Shown: positions 27,970 to 38,745, numbered from the stretch's first letter. The stretch: 64,000 nt of DNA from Microglena sp. YARC (GCA_022414725.1 CM039463.1:84666620-84730619); one strand, 5' to 3'. Translations and numbers: made by a program. Notes: generated by a model not told the origin, from the sequence alone.

Positions 27970-30900
27970 AAGAGGTGTTCATGCGAACACGTTTAAAATA
28001 GGGATTGATGTGAGCATCCGGCATTCTTCAGTATTTATTTTTTGTTGAAATAATTGTTGTTCCAGAGATGGAGAGTCTTTTCAGAGGTGTTCATGTGAAC
28101 ACGTTTAAAATAGGGATTGATGTGAGCATCCGGCATTCTTCAGTATTTATTTTTTGTTGAAATAATTGTTGTTCCAGAGATGGAGAGTCTTTTCAGAGGT
28201 GTTCATGTGAACACGTTTAAAATAGGGATTGATGTGAGCCTCCGGCATTCTTCAGTATTTATTTTTTGTTGAAATAATTGTTGTTCCAGAGATGGAGAGT
28301 CTTTTCAGAGGTGTTCATGTGAACACGTTTAAAATAGGGATTGATGTGAGCCTCCGGCATTCTTCAGTATTTATTTTTTGTTGAAATAATTGTTGTTCCA
28401 GAGATGGAGAGTCTTTTCAGAGGTGTTCATGTGAACACGTTAAAATAGGGATTGATGTGGCCTCCGGTATTCTTCAGTATTTTTTTTTGTTGAAATAATT
28501 GTTTTCCAGAGATGGAGAGTCTTTTCAGAGGTGTTCATGTGAACACGTTTAAAATAGGGATTGATGTGAGCATCCGGCATTCTTCAGTATTTATTTTTTG
28601 TTGAAATAATTGTTGTTCCAGAGATGGAGAGTCTTTTCAGAGGTGTTCATGTGAACACGTTTAAAATAGGGATTGATGTGAGCATCCGGCATTCTTCAGT
28701 ATTTATTTTTTGTTGAAATAATTGTTGTTCCAGAGATGGAGAGTCTTTTCAGAGGTGTTCATGTGAACACGTTTAAAATAGGGATTGATGTGAGCATCCG
28801 GCATTCTTCAGTATTTATTTTTTGTTGAAATATTGTTGTTCCAGAGATGGAGAGTCTTTTCAGAGGTGTTCATGTGAACACGTTTAAAATAGGGATTGAT
28901 GTTCCGGCATTCTTCAGTATTTATTTTTTGTTGAAATAATTGTTGTTCCAGAGATGGAGAGTCTTTTCAGAGGTGTTCATGTGAACACGTTTAAAATAGG
29001 GATTGATGTGAGCTCCGGCATTCTTCAGTATTTATTTTTTGTTGAAATAATTGTTGTTCCAGAGATGGAGAGTCTTTTCAGAGGTGTTCATGTGAACACG
29101 TTTAAAATAGGGATTGATGTGAGCCTCCGGCATTCTTCAGTATTTATTTTTTGTTGAAATAATTGTTGTTCCAGAGATGGAGAGTCTTTTCAGAGTGTTC
29201 ATGTGAACACGTTTAAAATAGGGATTGATGTGAGCATCCGGCATTTCTTCAGTATTTATTTTTTTGTTGAAATAATTGTTGTTCCAGAGATGGAGAGTCT
29301 TTTCAGAGGTGTTCATGTGAACACGTTTAAAATAGGGATTGATGTGAGCATCCGGCATTCTTCAGTATTTATTTTTTGTTGAAATAATTTGTTGTTCCAG
29401 AGATGGAGAGTCTTTTCAGAGGTGTTCATGTGAACACGTTTAAAATAGGGATTGATGTGAGCTCCGGCATTCTTCAGTATTTATTTTTTGTTGAAATAAT
29501 TGTTGTTCCAGAGATGGAGAGTCTTTTCAGAGGTGTTCATGTGAACACGTTTAAAATAGGGATTGATGTGAGCATCCGGCATTCTTCAGTATTTATTTTT
29601 TGTTGAAATAATTGTTGTTCCAGAGATGGAGAGTCTTTTCAGAGGTGTTCATGTGAACACGTTTAAAATAGGGATTGATGTGAGCCTCCGGCATTCTTCA
29701 GTATTTATTTTTTGTTGAAATAATTGTTGTTTCCAGAGATGGAGAGTCTTTTCAGAGGTGTTCATGTGAACACGTTTAAAATAGGGATTGATGTGAGCCT
29801 CCGGCATTCTTCAGTATTTATTTTTTGTTGAAATAATTGTTGTTCCAGAGATGGAGAGTCTTTTCAGAGGTGTTCATGTGAACACGTTTAAAATAGGGAT
29901 TGATGTGAGCATCCGGCATTCTTCAGTATTTATTTTTTGTTGAAATAATTGTTGTTCCAGAGATGGAGAGTCTTTTCAGAGGTGTTCATGTGAACACGTT
30001 TAAAATAGGGATTGATGTGAGCCTCCGGCATTCTTCAGTATTTATTTTTTGTTGAAATAATTGTTGTTCCAGAGATGGAGAGTCTTTTCAGAGGTGTTCA
30101 TGTGAACACGTTTAAAATAGGGATTGATGTGAGCATCCGGCATTCTTCAGTATTTATTTTTTGTTGAAATAATTGTTGTTCCAGAGATGGAGAGTCTTTT
30201 CAGAGGTGTTCATGTGAACACGTTTAAAATAGGGATTGATGTGAGCATCCGGCATTCTTCAGTATTTATTTTTTGTTGAAATAATTGTTGTTCCAGAGAT
30301 GGAGAGTCTTTTCAGAGGTGTTCATGTGAACACGTTTTAAAATAGGGATTGATGTGAGCATCCGGCATTCTTCAGTATTTATTTTTTGTTGAAATAATTG
30401 TTGTTCCAGAGATGGAGAGTCTTTTCAGAGGTGTTCATGTGAACACGTTTAAAATAGGGATTGATGTGAGCATCCGGCATTCTTCAGTATTTATTTTTTG
30501 TTGAAATAATTGTTGTTCCAGAGATGGAGAGTCTTTTCAGAGGTGTTCATGTGAACACGTTTAAAATAGGGATTGATGTGAGCTCCGGCATTCTTCAGTA
30601 TTTATTTTTTGTTGAAATAATTGTTGTTCCAGAGATGGAGAGTCTTTTCAGAGGTGTTCATGTGAACACGTTTAAAATAGGGATTGATGTGAGCCATCCG
30701 GCATTCTTCAGTATTTATTTTTTGTTGAAATAATTGTTGTTCCAGAGATGGAGAGTCTTTTCAGAGGTGTTCATGTGAACACGTTTAAAATAGGGATTGA
30801 TGTGAGCATCCGGCATTCTTCAGTATTTATTTTTTGTTGAAATAATTGTTGTTCCAGAGATGGAGAGTCTTTTTCAGAGGTGTTCATGTGAACACGTTTA

Positions 30901-32725
30901 AAATAGGGATTGATGTGAGCATCCGGCATTCTTCAGTATTTATTTTTTGTTGAAATAATTGTTGTTCCAGAGATGGAGAGTCTTTTTCAGAGGTGTTCAT
31001 GTGAACACGTTTAAAATAGGGATTGATGTGAGCATCCGGCATTCTTCAGTATTTATTTTTTGTTGAAATAATTGTTGTTCCAGAGATGGAGAGTCTTTTC
31101 AGAGGTGTTCATGTGAACACGTTTAAAATAGGGATTGATGTGAGCCTCCGGCATTCTTCAGTATTTATTTTTTGTTGAAATAATTGTTGTTCCAGAGATG
31201 GAGAGTCTTTTCAGAGGTGTTCATGTGAACACGTTTAAAATAGGGATTGATGTGAGCCTCCGGCATTCTTCAGTATTTATTTTTTGTTGAAATAATTGTT
31301 GTTCCAGAGATGGAGAGTCTTTTCAGAGGTGTTCATGTGAACACGTTTAAAATAGGGATTGATGTGAGCATCCGGTATTCTTCAGTATTTATTTTTTGTT
31401 GAAATAATTGTTGTTCCAGAGATGGAGAGTCTTTTCAGAGGTGTTCATGTGAACACGTTTAAAATAGGGATTGATGTGAGCATCCGGCATTCTTCAGTAT
31501 TTATTTTTTGTTGAAATAATTGTTGTTCCAGAGATGGAGAGTCTTTTCAGAGGTGTTCATGTGAACACGTTTAAAATAGGGATTGATGTGAGCCTCCGGC
31601 ATTCTTCAGTATTTATTTTTTGTTGAAATAATTGTTGTTCCAGAGATGGAGAGTCTTTTCAGAGGTGTTCATGTGAACACGTTTAAAATAGGGATTGATG
31701 TGAGCCTCCGGCATTCTTCAGTATTTATTTTTTGTTGAAATAATTGTTGTTCCAGAGATGGAGAGTCTTTTCAGAGGTGTTCATGTGAACACGTTTAAAA
31801 TAGGGATTGATGTGAGCATCCGGCATTCTTCAGTATTTATTTTTTGTTGAAATAATTGTTGTTCCAGAGATGGAGAGTCTTTTCAGAGGTGTTCATGTGA
31901 ACACGTTTAAAATAGGGATTGATGTGAGCATCCGGCATTCTTCAGTATTTATTTTTTGTTGAAATAATTGTTGTTCCAGAGATGGAGAGTCTTTTCAGAG
32001 GTGTTCATGTGAACACGTTTAAAATAGGGATTGATGTGAGCCTCCGGCATTCTTCAGTATTTATTTTTTTGTTGAAATAATTGTTGTTCCAGAGATGGAG
32101 AGTCTTTTCAGAGGTGTTCATGTGAACACGTTTAAAATAGGGATTGATCCGGCATTCTTCAGTATTTATTTTTTGTTGAAATAATTGTTGTTCCAGAGAT
32201 GGAGAGTCTTTTCAGAGGTGTTCATGTGAACACGTTTAAAATAGGGATTGATGTGAGCCTCCGGCATTCTTCAGTATTTATTTTTTGTTGAAATAATTGT
32301 TGTTCCAGAGATGGAGAGTCTTTTCAGAGGTGTTCATGTGAACAGTTTAAAATAGGGATTGATGTGAGCATCCGGCATTCTTCAGTATTTATTTTTTGTT
32401 GAAATAATTGTTGTTCCAGAGATGGAGAGTCTTTTCAGAGGTGTTCATGTGAACACGTTTAAAATAGGGATTGATGTGAGCCTCCGGCATTCTTCAGTAT
32501 TTATTTTTTGTTGAAATAATTGTTGTTCCAGAGATGGAGAGTCTTTTCAGAGGTGTTCATGTGAACACGTTTAAAATAGGGATTGATGTGAGCCTCCGGC
32601 ATTCTTCAGTATTTATTTTTTGTTGAAATAATTGTTGTTCCAGAGATGGAGAGTCTTTTCAGAGGTGTTCATGTGAACACGTTTAAAATAGGGATTGATG
32701 TGAGCCTCCGGTATTCTTCATACAA
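27970..32725. repeat. Satellite array, 112-bp unit, about 42 copies, one palindrome per unit
   Basis: The unit includes GAGGTGTTCATGTGAACACG, TTTAAAATAGGGATTGATG, TGAGC(A/C)TCCGGCATTCTTC, AGTATTTATTTTTTGTTG and CCAGAGATGGAGAGTC. Units are more than 95% alike, differing mainly by A/C in TGAGC(A/C)TCC and by single-base indels. Each has the perfect inverted repeat GTGTTCA-TG-TGAACAC. There are no unique spacers. Where a unit is 111 bases the frame stays open (MESLFRGVHVNTFKIGIDV), but this is not conserved and is not coding. Partial single units lie at about 41548 and 48105-48235. Confidence 0.95.
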
Positions 32726-32899
32726 TTTTTCGGTCAATAAAATGATTCCATGGAGGCCCGATGTGTTTGGCCGAGCATTGCCCAGCCCTAGCGATCGATG
32801 CCTGCACCGTGAGCGAGCTAGGGGGGAGGTTGCCGTTCCTTGTGGAAGAACACATGTATGACAACTACAATGTAACAAACATAAGGGGGTTCTCTCCTC

Positions 32900-33739
32900 A
32901 TGGAGAAATGCACCATGGAGAAATGCACCATGGAGAAGAAAAAAAAACCCTCCTGTTTGTTCGCGTGCGAGTTGTGTGACAAGCAGTTCAGTAACCGGTA
33001 TTCGAAGTCTTCACACAAGCGGAGGTCTCACCCCAAGGGATCTGTTGATGTTGACTTCATGGAGAAGCGCATGGAGTACCTCGAGAATCGGATCGATGAA
33101 ATGCAATCGGAACTGGAGGCGTTGAGGAAAAAACACACTTTCACAATCAACAACAGCTTCGGGTCGGCCACCAACAACTATGTCGTTACATGCGAAAATT
33201 TCACCAACACCACCAACAACAACAACAATACTGCTCCAGATGCGGCGGCGCTATCTCCAGCTGCGACGACACCGGTGGAGGACATGCACCCCTTCGGGGA
33301 GGAGGTCACGCCCGAGTCAGAGTTCCTCTCGGTCGCTCAATTCAATGAGTGCGGGTACAACCTGGTCAAGCTGCTGCAGCTATCGCACTTCAACCCCGCG
33401 CACCCGCAGTACATGAACATCATCATGGACCCCGACTGCTACCAGCAGACGTACGTGTACGGACGGGACTGCCGCTGGGCGAAGGCGGACCTGCAAGACT
33501 CGCTGCTGCCGGTGCTCAGGAGCATCGTGCAGCGAATGAGCAGGGTGAACCCGGCAGAAGCAAGCAAGTACGAGGACGACGCCGCCTTCCTCCATGGAGG
33601 CGCCGGCTCCGTCACCTTCAGGGCCATGCAGGGCATGGCCCTGCACAGCCGGACCTGCGTCAGGGTCCTCTCGGAGAGGGGCGTGCCGCTGCCAGAGGAA
33701 CTACGGACGCACTTGCACTTGACAGAACACAATAGCTAA
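32900..33739 (+). CDS. C2H2 zinc-finger protein of NCLDV type, 279 aa
   Basis: Starts at ATG 32900 in a small tandem of ATGGAGAAATGCACC. Residues 23-44 are a C2H2 finger (CELCDKQFSNRYSKSSHKRR, with Cys 23 and 26, His 39 and 44). Residues about 53-78 form a coiled coil, followed by an Asn/Thr linker. From about residue 140 comes a domain with LSHFNPAHPQYMN and a later Tyr/Trp pattern (YVYGRDCRWAKADL), which I know from many giant-virus C2H2 proteins (HFNxxxPxxxNI...W). It probably binds nucleic acid. GC content is higher than in the adjoining array. It begins 175 bases after the satellite array, whose palindromes are candidate binding sites. That link is inference. Intact. Confidence 0.75.
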   Translation: MEKCTMEKCTMEKKKKPSCLFACELCDKQFSNRYSKSSHKRRSHPKGSVDVDFMEKRMEYLENRIDEMQSELEALRKKHTFTINNSFGSATNNYVVTCENFTNTTNNNNNTAPDAAALSPAATTPVEDMHPFGEEVTPESEFLSVAQFNECGYNLVKLLQLSHFNPAHPQYMNIIMDPDCYQQTYVYGRDCRWAKADLQDSLLPVLRSIVQRMSRVNPAEASKYEDDAAFLHGGAGSVTFRAMQGMALHSRTCVRVLSERGVPLPEELRTHLHLTEHNS

Positions 33740-33744
33740 AAAAC

Positions 33745-33870
33745 TGTGTTCGTCCATTCATTCTCACACGGTCCACGGCGGCTTTCGAAGACCCCCGTCC
33801 GTACATTCATTCTCACACACACGCCACGGCAGCTTTCGCAGCCTCGTCCATTCAGTCTCACGACCGCATC
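33745..33870. repeat. GTCCATTCATTCTCACAC repeat cluster
   Basis: Two to three units (TTCGTCCATTCATTCTCACA, ACGGCGGCTTTCG), as at 25245, directly after the zinc-finger gene's stop. Confidence 0.7.
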
Positions 33871-33875
33871 ATACA

Positions 33876-34030
33876 GCTAGGGACATTTGATATTGGGACA
33901 CCTTATATTTTTGGGATTCTGAAAAGTTGACCAATTCAAGATTTGTAACCGATCTTGTCAATACAGATACTGTCTTCAGGTGATTGACACAAAAAATTCA
34001 AGGCATCTAAAGACACTGAATTTACATGTT
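33876..34030. repeat. 155-bp direct repeat, copy A
   Basis: CATACAGCTAGGGACATTTG to AAGACACTGAATTTAC is about 97% identical to 53990-54145. The start (TACAGCT...GGGACA) resembles a Tc1/mariner-like end next to a TA. Confidence 0.9.
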
Positions 34031-34150
34031 CAAAGTACCCTGAAAAGTCAAACTGATGGCTATCACCGGTAGGGCGTCCCACAAATTGCGTCTCCGACTG
34101 TACGCGTGCTTTATCTGTGTGTGCGTGCGTGCAGCAATGGATAACAGAGC

Positions 34151-35440
34151 TCAATCCAATACAGGCCACATCTTCTCACGCATGTCATTGATGACATCCG
34201 TAATGCAGAAAGAGTAAACAGCACCCGTGTTGCAGCGTCGCTTGGAGACGCCCCTCAAGCCAAGCTTGGACATCTTGAGACCAAACTTGATCAAGGTGGT
34301 TTCATGTTTAGGAGAACCAAGGATCGGGGATAGCCAGTCATTGAACATGGAGAACAAGGTGGCCGCCGTGAAGCTCACAGAATCATCGATACGGGGATGC
34401 GAGACGCTCTGCTCTTGCATCAGGTGCAAGAGGAATTGGGACTCAATCAGCAGGATGTCTTCGGGGGTAGCTTTTTGCAGGGTGTACCTCGTGTCCAGGC
34501 CGCACTCCTGGACGACCTGCGCCAGCTCGACAACGTCAGCAGCAGTCGCCTGTAGCCCCTCCTCCTCGCAGAACGTGACGTAAGCGTTGTACATGCCCGG
34601 GGTCGTGGCGATATGCAGTCTCAGATTGCCGGGGTTGGTGGCAATGCACCGCTCATCCAGAAAGCGGAGGATATTCTTGTGGCGAGTGAAGTCGGGGAAC
34701 CGCAGGGCACGACGGGGAAGCAGCAGGCCGTCGAAAATGTGCTGGATGGGTTGGATGCCCAGATCCTTGAGCGATGATACCACTTTCTTGGCGGTGAAGC
34801 TCGACCTGAGGGCGGCAGATAGCTTCGACAGTGCCCGAGCGACAAATGCGCCCTGATCCAACACCGCACCAGACAGCTCTGTTGCATTGGCCTCGACAAA
34901 GTCGTGCACCGTATCGTAACACTCGATGTTAGCCTGAACGACGTTGTCGAAAATCACAGTCACAACACGTGAGACGTACGTCTCACGATCCATACGCTCC
35001 TGGTCCGTCTCCTCAGATTCAACGGCGGATTCCACGGATCCCTCAGATTCAACGGATTCATCACGTGGAGTGTCACACTCCTCCTGTTTGCCACCGCAGT
35101 CGTCGCCATACCAGGCGTACTTCAAAACGTTCGCTAACATACCATTGTAAACGGTGGCTTCGCCCACCTCGAAGTACTCGGCACCCACATCTCTTCGTGG
35201 CTGGATTCTGGAATCGTAACCACCGCGCATGTACCTGAGCAGTGTCGCCTCTGCATCCACGCACGCTTGTGCATCTCGAACATGGATGGCAAAAATGAGC
35301 TGGGATCCATTGGGGTACTGCGAGAGCCTCTTGCAGAACGGCTGGCTGGTCCGGCCGACCTTGACGACCAACGGGGACAATTTGCCCAGGAACTCGCGCT
35401 CGACGAGGGCGTACACGACGTGCTGGGTGTGGTGCGCCAT
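34151..35440 (-). CDS. GIY-YIG/T5orf172-type protein, 429 aa
   Basis: The frame opens at GTG 35455, but the first ATG (MAHHTQHVVYALVERE) is at 35440 and is preceded by a TATA-like box. Residues about 8-75 form a T5orf172 (GIY-YIG superfamily) domain: VVYALV, VVKVGRTSQPFCKRLSQYP, LIFAIHV and a DAEATLLRYM helix with the expected acidic residue. An acidic Ser/Glu linker follows (VESEGSVESAVESEETDQE). A long helical region ends in a KFGLKMSKLGL...YSFCITDVI segment resembling winged-helix tails of viral D5- and MSV199-type proteins. Giant viruses carry such genes in multiple copies. They are suspected nucleases or DNA-binding proteins. Intact, with a paralogue at 35936. Confidence 0.7.
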   Translation of the reverse strand: MAHHTQHVVYALVEREFLGKLSPLVVKVGRTSQPFCKRLSQYPNGSQLIFAIHVRDAQACVDAEATLLRYMRGGYDSRIQPRRDVGAEYFEVGEATVYNGMLANVLKYAWYGDDCGGKQEECDTPRDESVESEGSVESAVESEETDQERMDRETYVSRVVTVIFDNVVQANIECYDTVHDFVEANATELSGAVLDQGAFVARALSKLSAALRSSFTAKKVVSSLKDLGIQPIQHIFDGLLLPRRALRFPDFTRHKNILRFLDERCIATNPGNLRLHIATTPGMYNAYVTFCEEEGLQATAADVVELAQVVQECGLDTRYTLQKATPEDILLIESQFLLHLMQEQSVSHPRIDDSVSFTAATLFSMFNDWLSPILGSPKHETTLIKFGLKMSKLGLRGVSKRRCNTGAVYSFCITDVINDMREKMWPVLD

Positions 35441-35494
35441 GGATGGATGATACACAAGGGAAGGCTTGACTCAACCAAGATGGTTGTCGCGAGC

Positions 35495-35501
35495 TTTATA
35501 T
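35495..35501 (-). promoter_or_regulatory. TATA-like box of the GIY-YIG gene
   Basis: On the minus strand this reads TATAAAG, about 55 bases before the ATG at 35440. Confidence 0.4.
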
Positions 35502-35504
35502 CGT

Positions 35505-35900
35505 GATAATCGAGCGTTTTTACGAGGTCCATGCGAAATCCACAATGTCACACATATGACAAGGAGTGACGAGAATCCGTGTGTCATGAATGGGGGGCTG
35601 CAAAATCCACCATGGCATATGTGTGTGTGTGCGAATGAATGATGGACGGGGTCGCAAACGGTGATCACATGTCAAGCAGAGGTCTGCTAGACAATAGATC
35701 TCGTATATCGATAGGGGAATCGCGGGCCTCACGGAGTGGGGTATGGGAATTGAGCTGCAGAAACCTGTCAAGGCATCAATCAATCATCACACGCAAAACG
35801 GTGGAAAACTGTCGCATCCTCACCGTCCGTCCGTTCATTCATGACACACGGTGGCGGATCATCGCAACTCATCGTCTCGTGGAAGTGGTGTAAACGCGAG
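35505..35900 (+). repeat. Leader cassette, copy 1, with double-hairpin element
   Basis: Order: GAGCGTTTTTACGAGGTCCA, GAATCCGTGTGTCATGAATG, GTGTGTGCGAATGAATGATG, the double hairpin (TCAAGCAGAGGTCTGCTAGA, CAATAGATCTCGTATATCGA, GAATCGCGGGCCTCACGGAG), AACCTGTCAAGGCATCAATC, CGTCCGTCCGTTCATTCATG and CTCGTGGAAGTGGTGTAAAC. It lies between two divergent GIY-YIG genes and leads directly into the second. Further copies are at 37925, 41640, 44605 and 48240. Confidence 0.85.
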
Positions 35901-35935
35901 CATTGGGATAGCATAGGAGCAGCTCGACAGCAATC

Positions 35936-36975
35936 ATGGCGCACATGACAACCAATCGTGTCGTTGTACGCGTTGGTTGAGCACAAGATTTCATTCAGAA
36001 GGATGAAATCGTCGTCAAGGTGGGCAGGACGTCGAAGCCCATTGTTCAGCGACTTTCTCAGTACCCGAAGAACTCAAAGATGATATTCGCAATCCACGTA
36101 CTTAATCCGCGTGCTTGTGTGGAGGCTGAGACTGTCCTGCTCCGGTACCTTCGCGGAGACCCTCGAGTCAAGCCCCGTCGCGACGTTGGATACGAGTACT
36201 ACCAACTTGACGCGGGTGATGCAGGTGCCGTCTTTCGGGAGATGGCCGTTGTCGTCTTCCAGTACGTGTGGACAGGTGGCGTCGACAGCCTTGATTGCGG
36301 CACCAAGGACGTGCCACCCGACCCCCCCATCTTTGCCGTTGTTGAGCGCAAGAAGGAGCGAGAGAAGCAGCGAGAGAAGACGGTCTCTCGACTGGTCGCC
36401 AAGATATTCGAGAACGTCTTGAGGCGCAATACCCCACGTTCCGTGGAGGTACTTGCATCTATTCTGTGCCCTGAGCTGCAGAGCCCCTTTCGTGGCGTGC
36501 CTTTGCACCCCGATCTTCTGAAGATCGTGTTGATAGAGGAGACACTCGCTGCTCTGGGGTTTTTGTCCCCGTTCGACACTGAGACCATCATCCCAAATCT
36601 GATGACGGTGTTCGACGCCAAGCTCAAGGGAACACAGATGTTCCGCGGCTACAACAACACCGCTTGTTCAGCCAGGCCTCGTGTGGCGTTCGCGACGGGT
36701 GGGACCTGCGCAAGGTGTCCAAGTCTGTGAAGATGATCCTGAACGCCGTGGGTTTGGATATGGTGAGCGAGACCAAGCGAGTGCAGGTCAAGGGCAAGCG
36801 GACTCAGGAGGAGAGGAACTACCGCCTGTGCCCTGAGAGTGTCTGCCGTATGCTCGAGCTCGTGAAACTTCGTCTTCTGCGCACTGACCTCACGCCGCTC
36901 AACGCGCACGCCGCCGCTGCCCTTTCTGGACACGAGCTGTCCATGTACAGCTCTCCGGGCACAGGCGGTAGTTAA
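35936..36975 (+). pseudogene. Second GIY-YIG/T5orf172 gene, frameshifted
   Basis: The ATG at 35936 matches the start of the intact paralogue (MAHMTTNRVV). Frame errors follow: the YALVE motif is out of frame and a TGA arises near 35980. From about 36000 the frame VVKVGRTSKPIVQRLSQYP, MIFAIHV and CVEAETVLLRYLRG runs on. A shift near 36660 moves the remainder (DLRKVSKSVKMILNAVGLDM, CRMLELVKLRLLRTDL) into another frame that ends at 36975, inside a fold-back repeat. The C-terminal segment recurs as non-coding fragments at 37110-37245 and 50375-50485. At least three frameshifts make it inactive. Confidence 0.7.
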
Positions 36976-37102
36976 TCTCCTCCTTGGTGCGCTTGCCCTT
37001 GACCTGCACTCGCTTGGTCTCGCTCACCATGTCGATACCACGCGCGTGCAGGTCAAGGGCAAGCGCACCAAGGAGGAGATTAACTACCGCCTGTGCCCGG
37101 AG
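36953..37102. repeat. 57-base perfect inverted repeat
   Basis: CTCCGGGCACAGGCGGTAGT to CTTGACCTGCAC (36953-37009) is the exact reverse complement of 37046-37102, with a 36-base loop. Both arms derive from the C-terminal coding region of the GIY-YIG pseudogene, so part of the gene has been copied in inverted orientation onto its own 3' end. Confidence 0.9.
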
Positions 37103-37109
37103 AGTGTCT

Positions 37110-37390
37110 CCCGGATGCTGGAGCTCTTGAAACTTCGTCTTCTGCGCACGGACCTCACGCCGCCGCCGCTGCCCTTTCTGGTCACGAGCTGTCCATGTAC
37201 AGCCATAGTCCATCGGCAAACAACGGATTGTATTATTCAACAAGCGGCGGAGCCCCCTTTCACCTCTCCCCCCAGCGGAGCGACCGGGGGCGACCGGAGG
37301 GGAGCCCCCAAAAAGGATTCCGCAAGGAACCGAGCGGGTGGGCGACCGGAGGGGAGCCTACAGTTCACATCAAGCATCAGACTTCTAAGG
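37110..37390 (+). repeat. GIY-YIG 3' fragment joined to GC-rich repeat family B, copy 1
   Basis: 37110-37228 repeats the GIY-YIG gene's end (GAGCTCTTGAAACTTCGTCT) and CATCGGCAAACAACGGATTG. From 37229 the family B element follows: AACAAGCGGCGGAGCCCC, CCAGCGGAGCGACCGGGGGC, GACCGGAGGGGAGCC, GAACCGAGCGGGTGGGCGAC, CACATCAAGCATCAGAC. Other family B copies begin at 38566 (partial), 39755, 50488 and 62577. It is rich in short GC palindromes and has no coding sense. Confidence 0.85.
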
Positions 37391-37609
37391 GCCTCAAATA
37401 CCGGATTCATTCGGCACGCCTGCGTCAAGTCATCGGAGTACTCACGCAAACGGCGGAACACTGTCGACGCCTACTACGTCGCACTCACTCACAGGGTGCG
37501 AAGGCCCCCCAAAATACAGATAGATGTACACAGGCTAGGGTGGGGGGGGGCTTAGGCCACGACGTTTACACTCGTTTTTTGAGGAACGGACGGCGGCACC
37601 TGTGTCGAG

Positions 37610-37910
37610 CCGAGTAGTCACTCACAGGGCGACCTCCCTCATCTCATCAAGGACGGAGGCACCTACATCGGCGGCGCCGAGTAGTCACTCACATGGCGAC
37701 CTCCCTCATCTCATCAAGGACGGCGGAACCTGCATCGGCGGCGCCGAGTAGTCACTCACAGGGCGACTTTCGCATCAGGCGGCGCCGAGTCACTCACAGG
37801 GCGACTTTCGCATCAGGCGGCGGCACCTGTCGAGTCGAGTCGAGTCACATCACACGGCGACCTATCGCATCACGGCGGCACCTGTGTCAATACCTCGATA
37901 CTGTAAGATA
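37610..37910. repeat. GTCGAGTCACAT/GCATCAGGCGGCACC minisatellite, cluster 1
   Basis: About seven degenerate units of the family that forms the main array at 40045-41510 (here AGTCACTCACAGGGCGAC, TCGCATCAGGCGGCGGCACC). Confidence 0.8.
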
Positions 37911-37924
37911 TCACTCACAGATGA

Positions 37925-38225
37925 CGGGAAACCCGGTAAAGTAATCACAAACGATGATCACGTGTCAAGCAGAGGTCTGCTAGACAATAGATCTCGTATA
38001 TCGATAGGGAAATCGCGGGCCCCACGGAGTGGGGTAGGGGAATTGAGCTGCAGAAACCTGTCAAGGCATCAATCAATCATCACACGCAAAACTGTGGAAA
38101 ACTGTCGCATCCACACCGTCCATTCATGACACACGGTGGCGGATCATCGCCACTCATCGTCTCGTGGAAGTGGTGTAAACAACTGTTGCAACCCTGTAAC
38201 GAACCTTATTCTCCTCTTCACAGCC
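37925..38225 (+). repeat. Leader cassette, copy 2, with double-hairpin element
   Basis: Nearly identical to copy 1 from GTGTCAAGCAGAGGTCTGCT through GATCATCGCCACTCATCGTC, then TGGTGTAAACAACTG and CTGTAACGAACCTTATTCTC, CTTCACAGCCAGC. The last block is shared with copy 3 and lies just before a short ORF at 38269. Confidence 0.85.
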
Positions 38226-38268
38226 AGCAAGACACCTTATCAGATGGAACTGTGAGTGTTTCGCCTGG

Positions 38269-38415
38269 ATGTGCAAGACGGGTGGAGGAGTGCACACATC
38301 ATCCGATCAGGTGGATCGCATTCTGCGCGCCATTACAACAGATCTTAGGAAAGGGGATAGATCGTTCATTCTGCAGGCAGGCATGATCGCATCAAAATCT
38401 TGTGTAGTGTCTTAA
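38269..38415 (+). CDS. Small ORF after leader cassette, 48 aa
   Basis: MCKTGGGVHTSSDQVDRILR continues with AITTDLRKGDRSF and ends ASKSCVVS. The same frame is open upstream without an ATG, back through the cassette junction. It looks protein-like (helical, mixed composition) rather than repeat-derived. It could be a 5' gene fragment or a small gene. The short length limits confidence. Confidence 0.3.
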   Translation: MCKTGGGVHTSSDQVDRILRAITTDLRKGDRSFILQAGMIASKSCVVS

Positions 38416-38497
38416 CCCGCATATCCACACGCACCCTCTCCTGGTATTGGTTTTGACCCGGGATCTAATCCAAAAATATTGGAGCAACCAAATCATT

Positions 38498-38660
38498 GCT
38501 CCATGACATGTTGAGCCAAGAGCATGATGGCCTGGCTGAATGCTACCGTTGAATTTAAGCTAGTCCGCGAGGAACCGAAGTGGGTGGGCGACCGGAGGGG
38601 GGCCCACAGTTCACATCAACTACGTAACTTTTAAGTCTTACACAATGTGTACGTTGTTTG
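38498..38660 (+). repeat. CATGACATGTTGAGCC element fused to partial family B
   Basis: CATGACATGTTGAGCCAAGA, GGCCTGGCTGAATGCTACCG and TTGAATTTAAGCTA match 39541-39598. The following GCGAGGAACCGAAGTGGGTG is the 3' half of family B. Confidence 0.75.
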
Positions 38661-38745
38661 TAAAAGATTCTAAAATACAGAGAATGGGGTCTAGTTGACA
38701 ACAGTGGTTTTTACAGAGAATGGCCACGTCTAGTTGACGTGGTTT

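Noticed and set aside
27970..32725. CRISPR array
   Set aside because: The repeats are contiguous 112-bp units with no unique spacers, and no cas gene is near.
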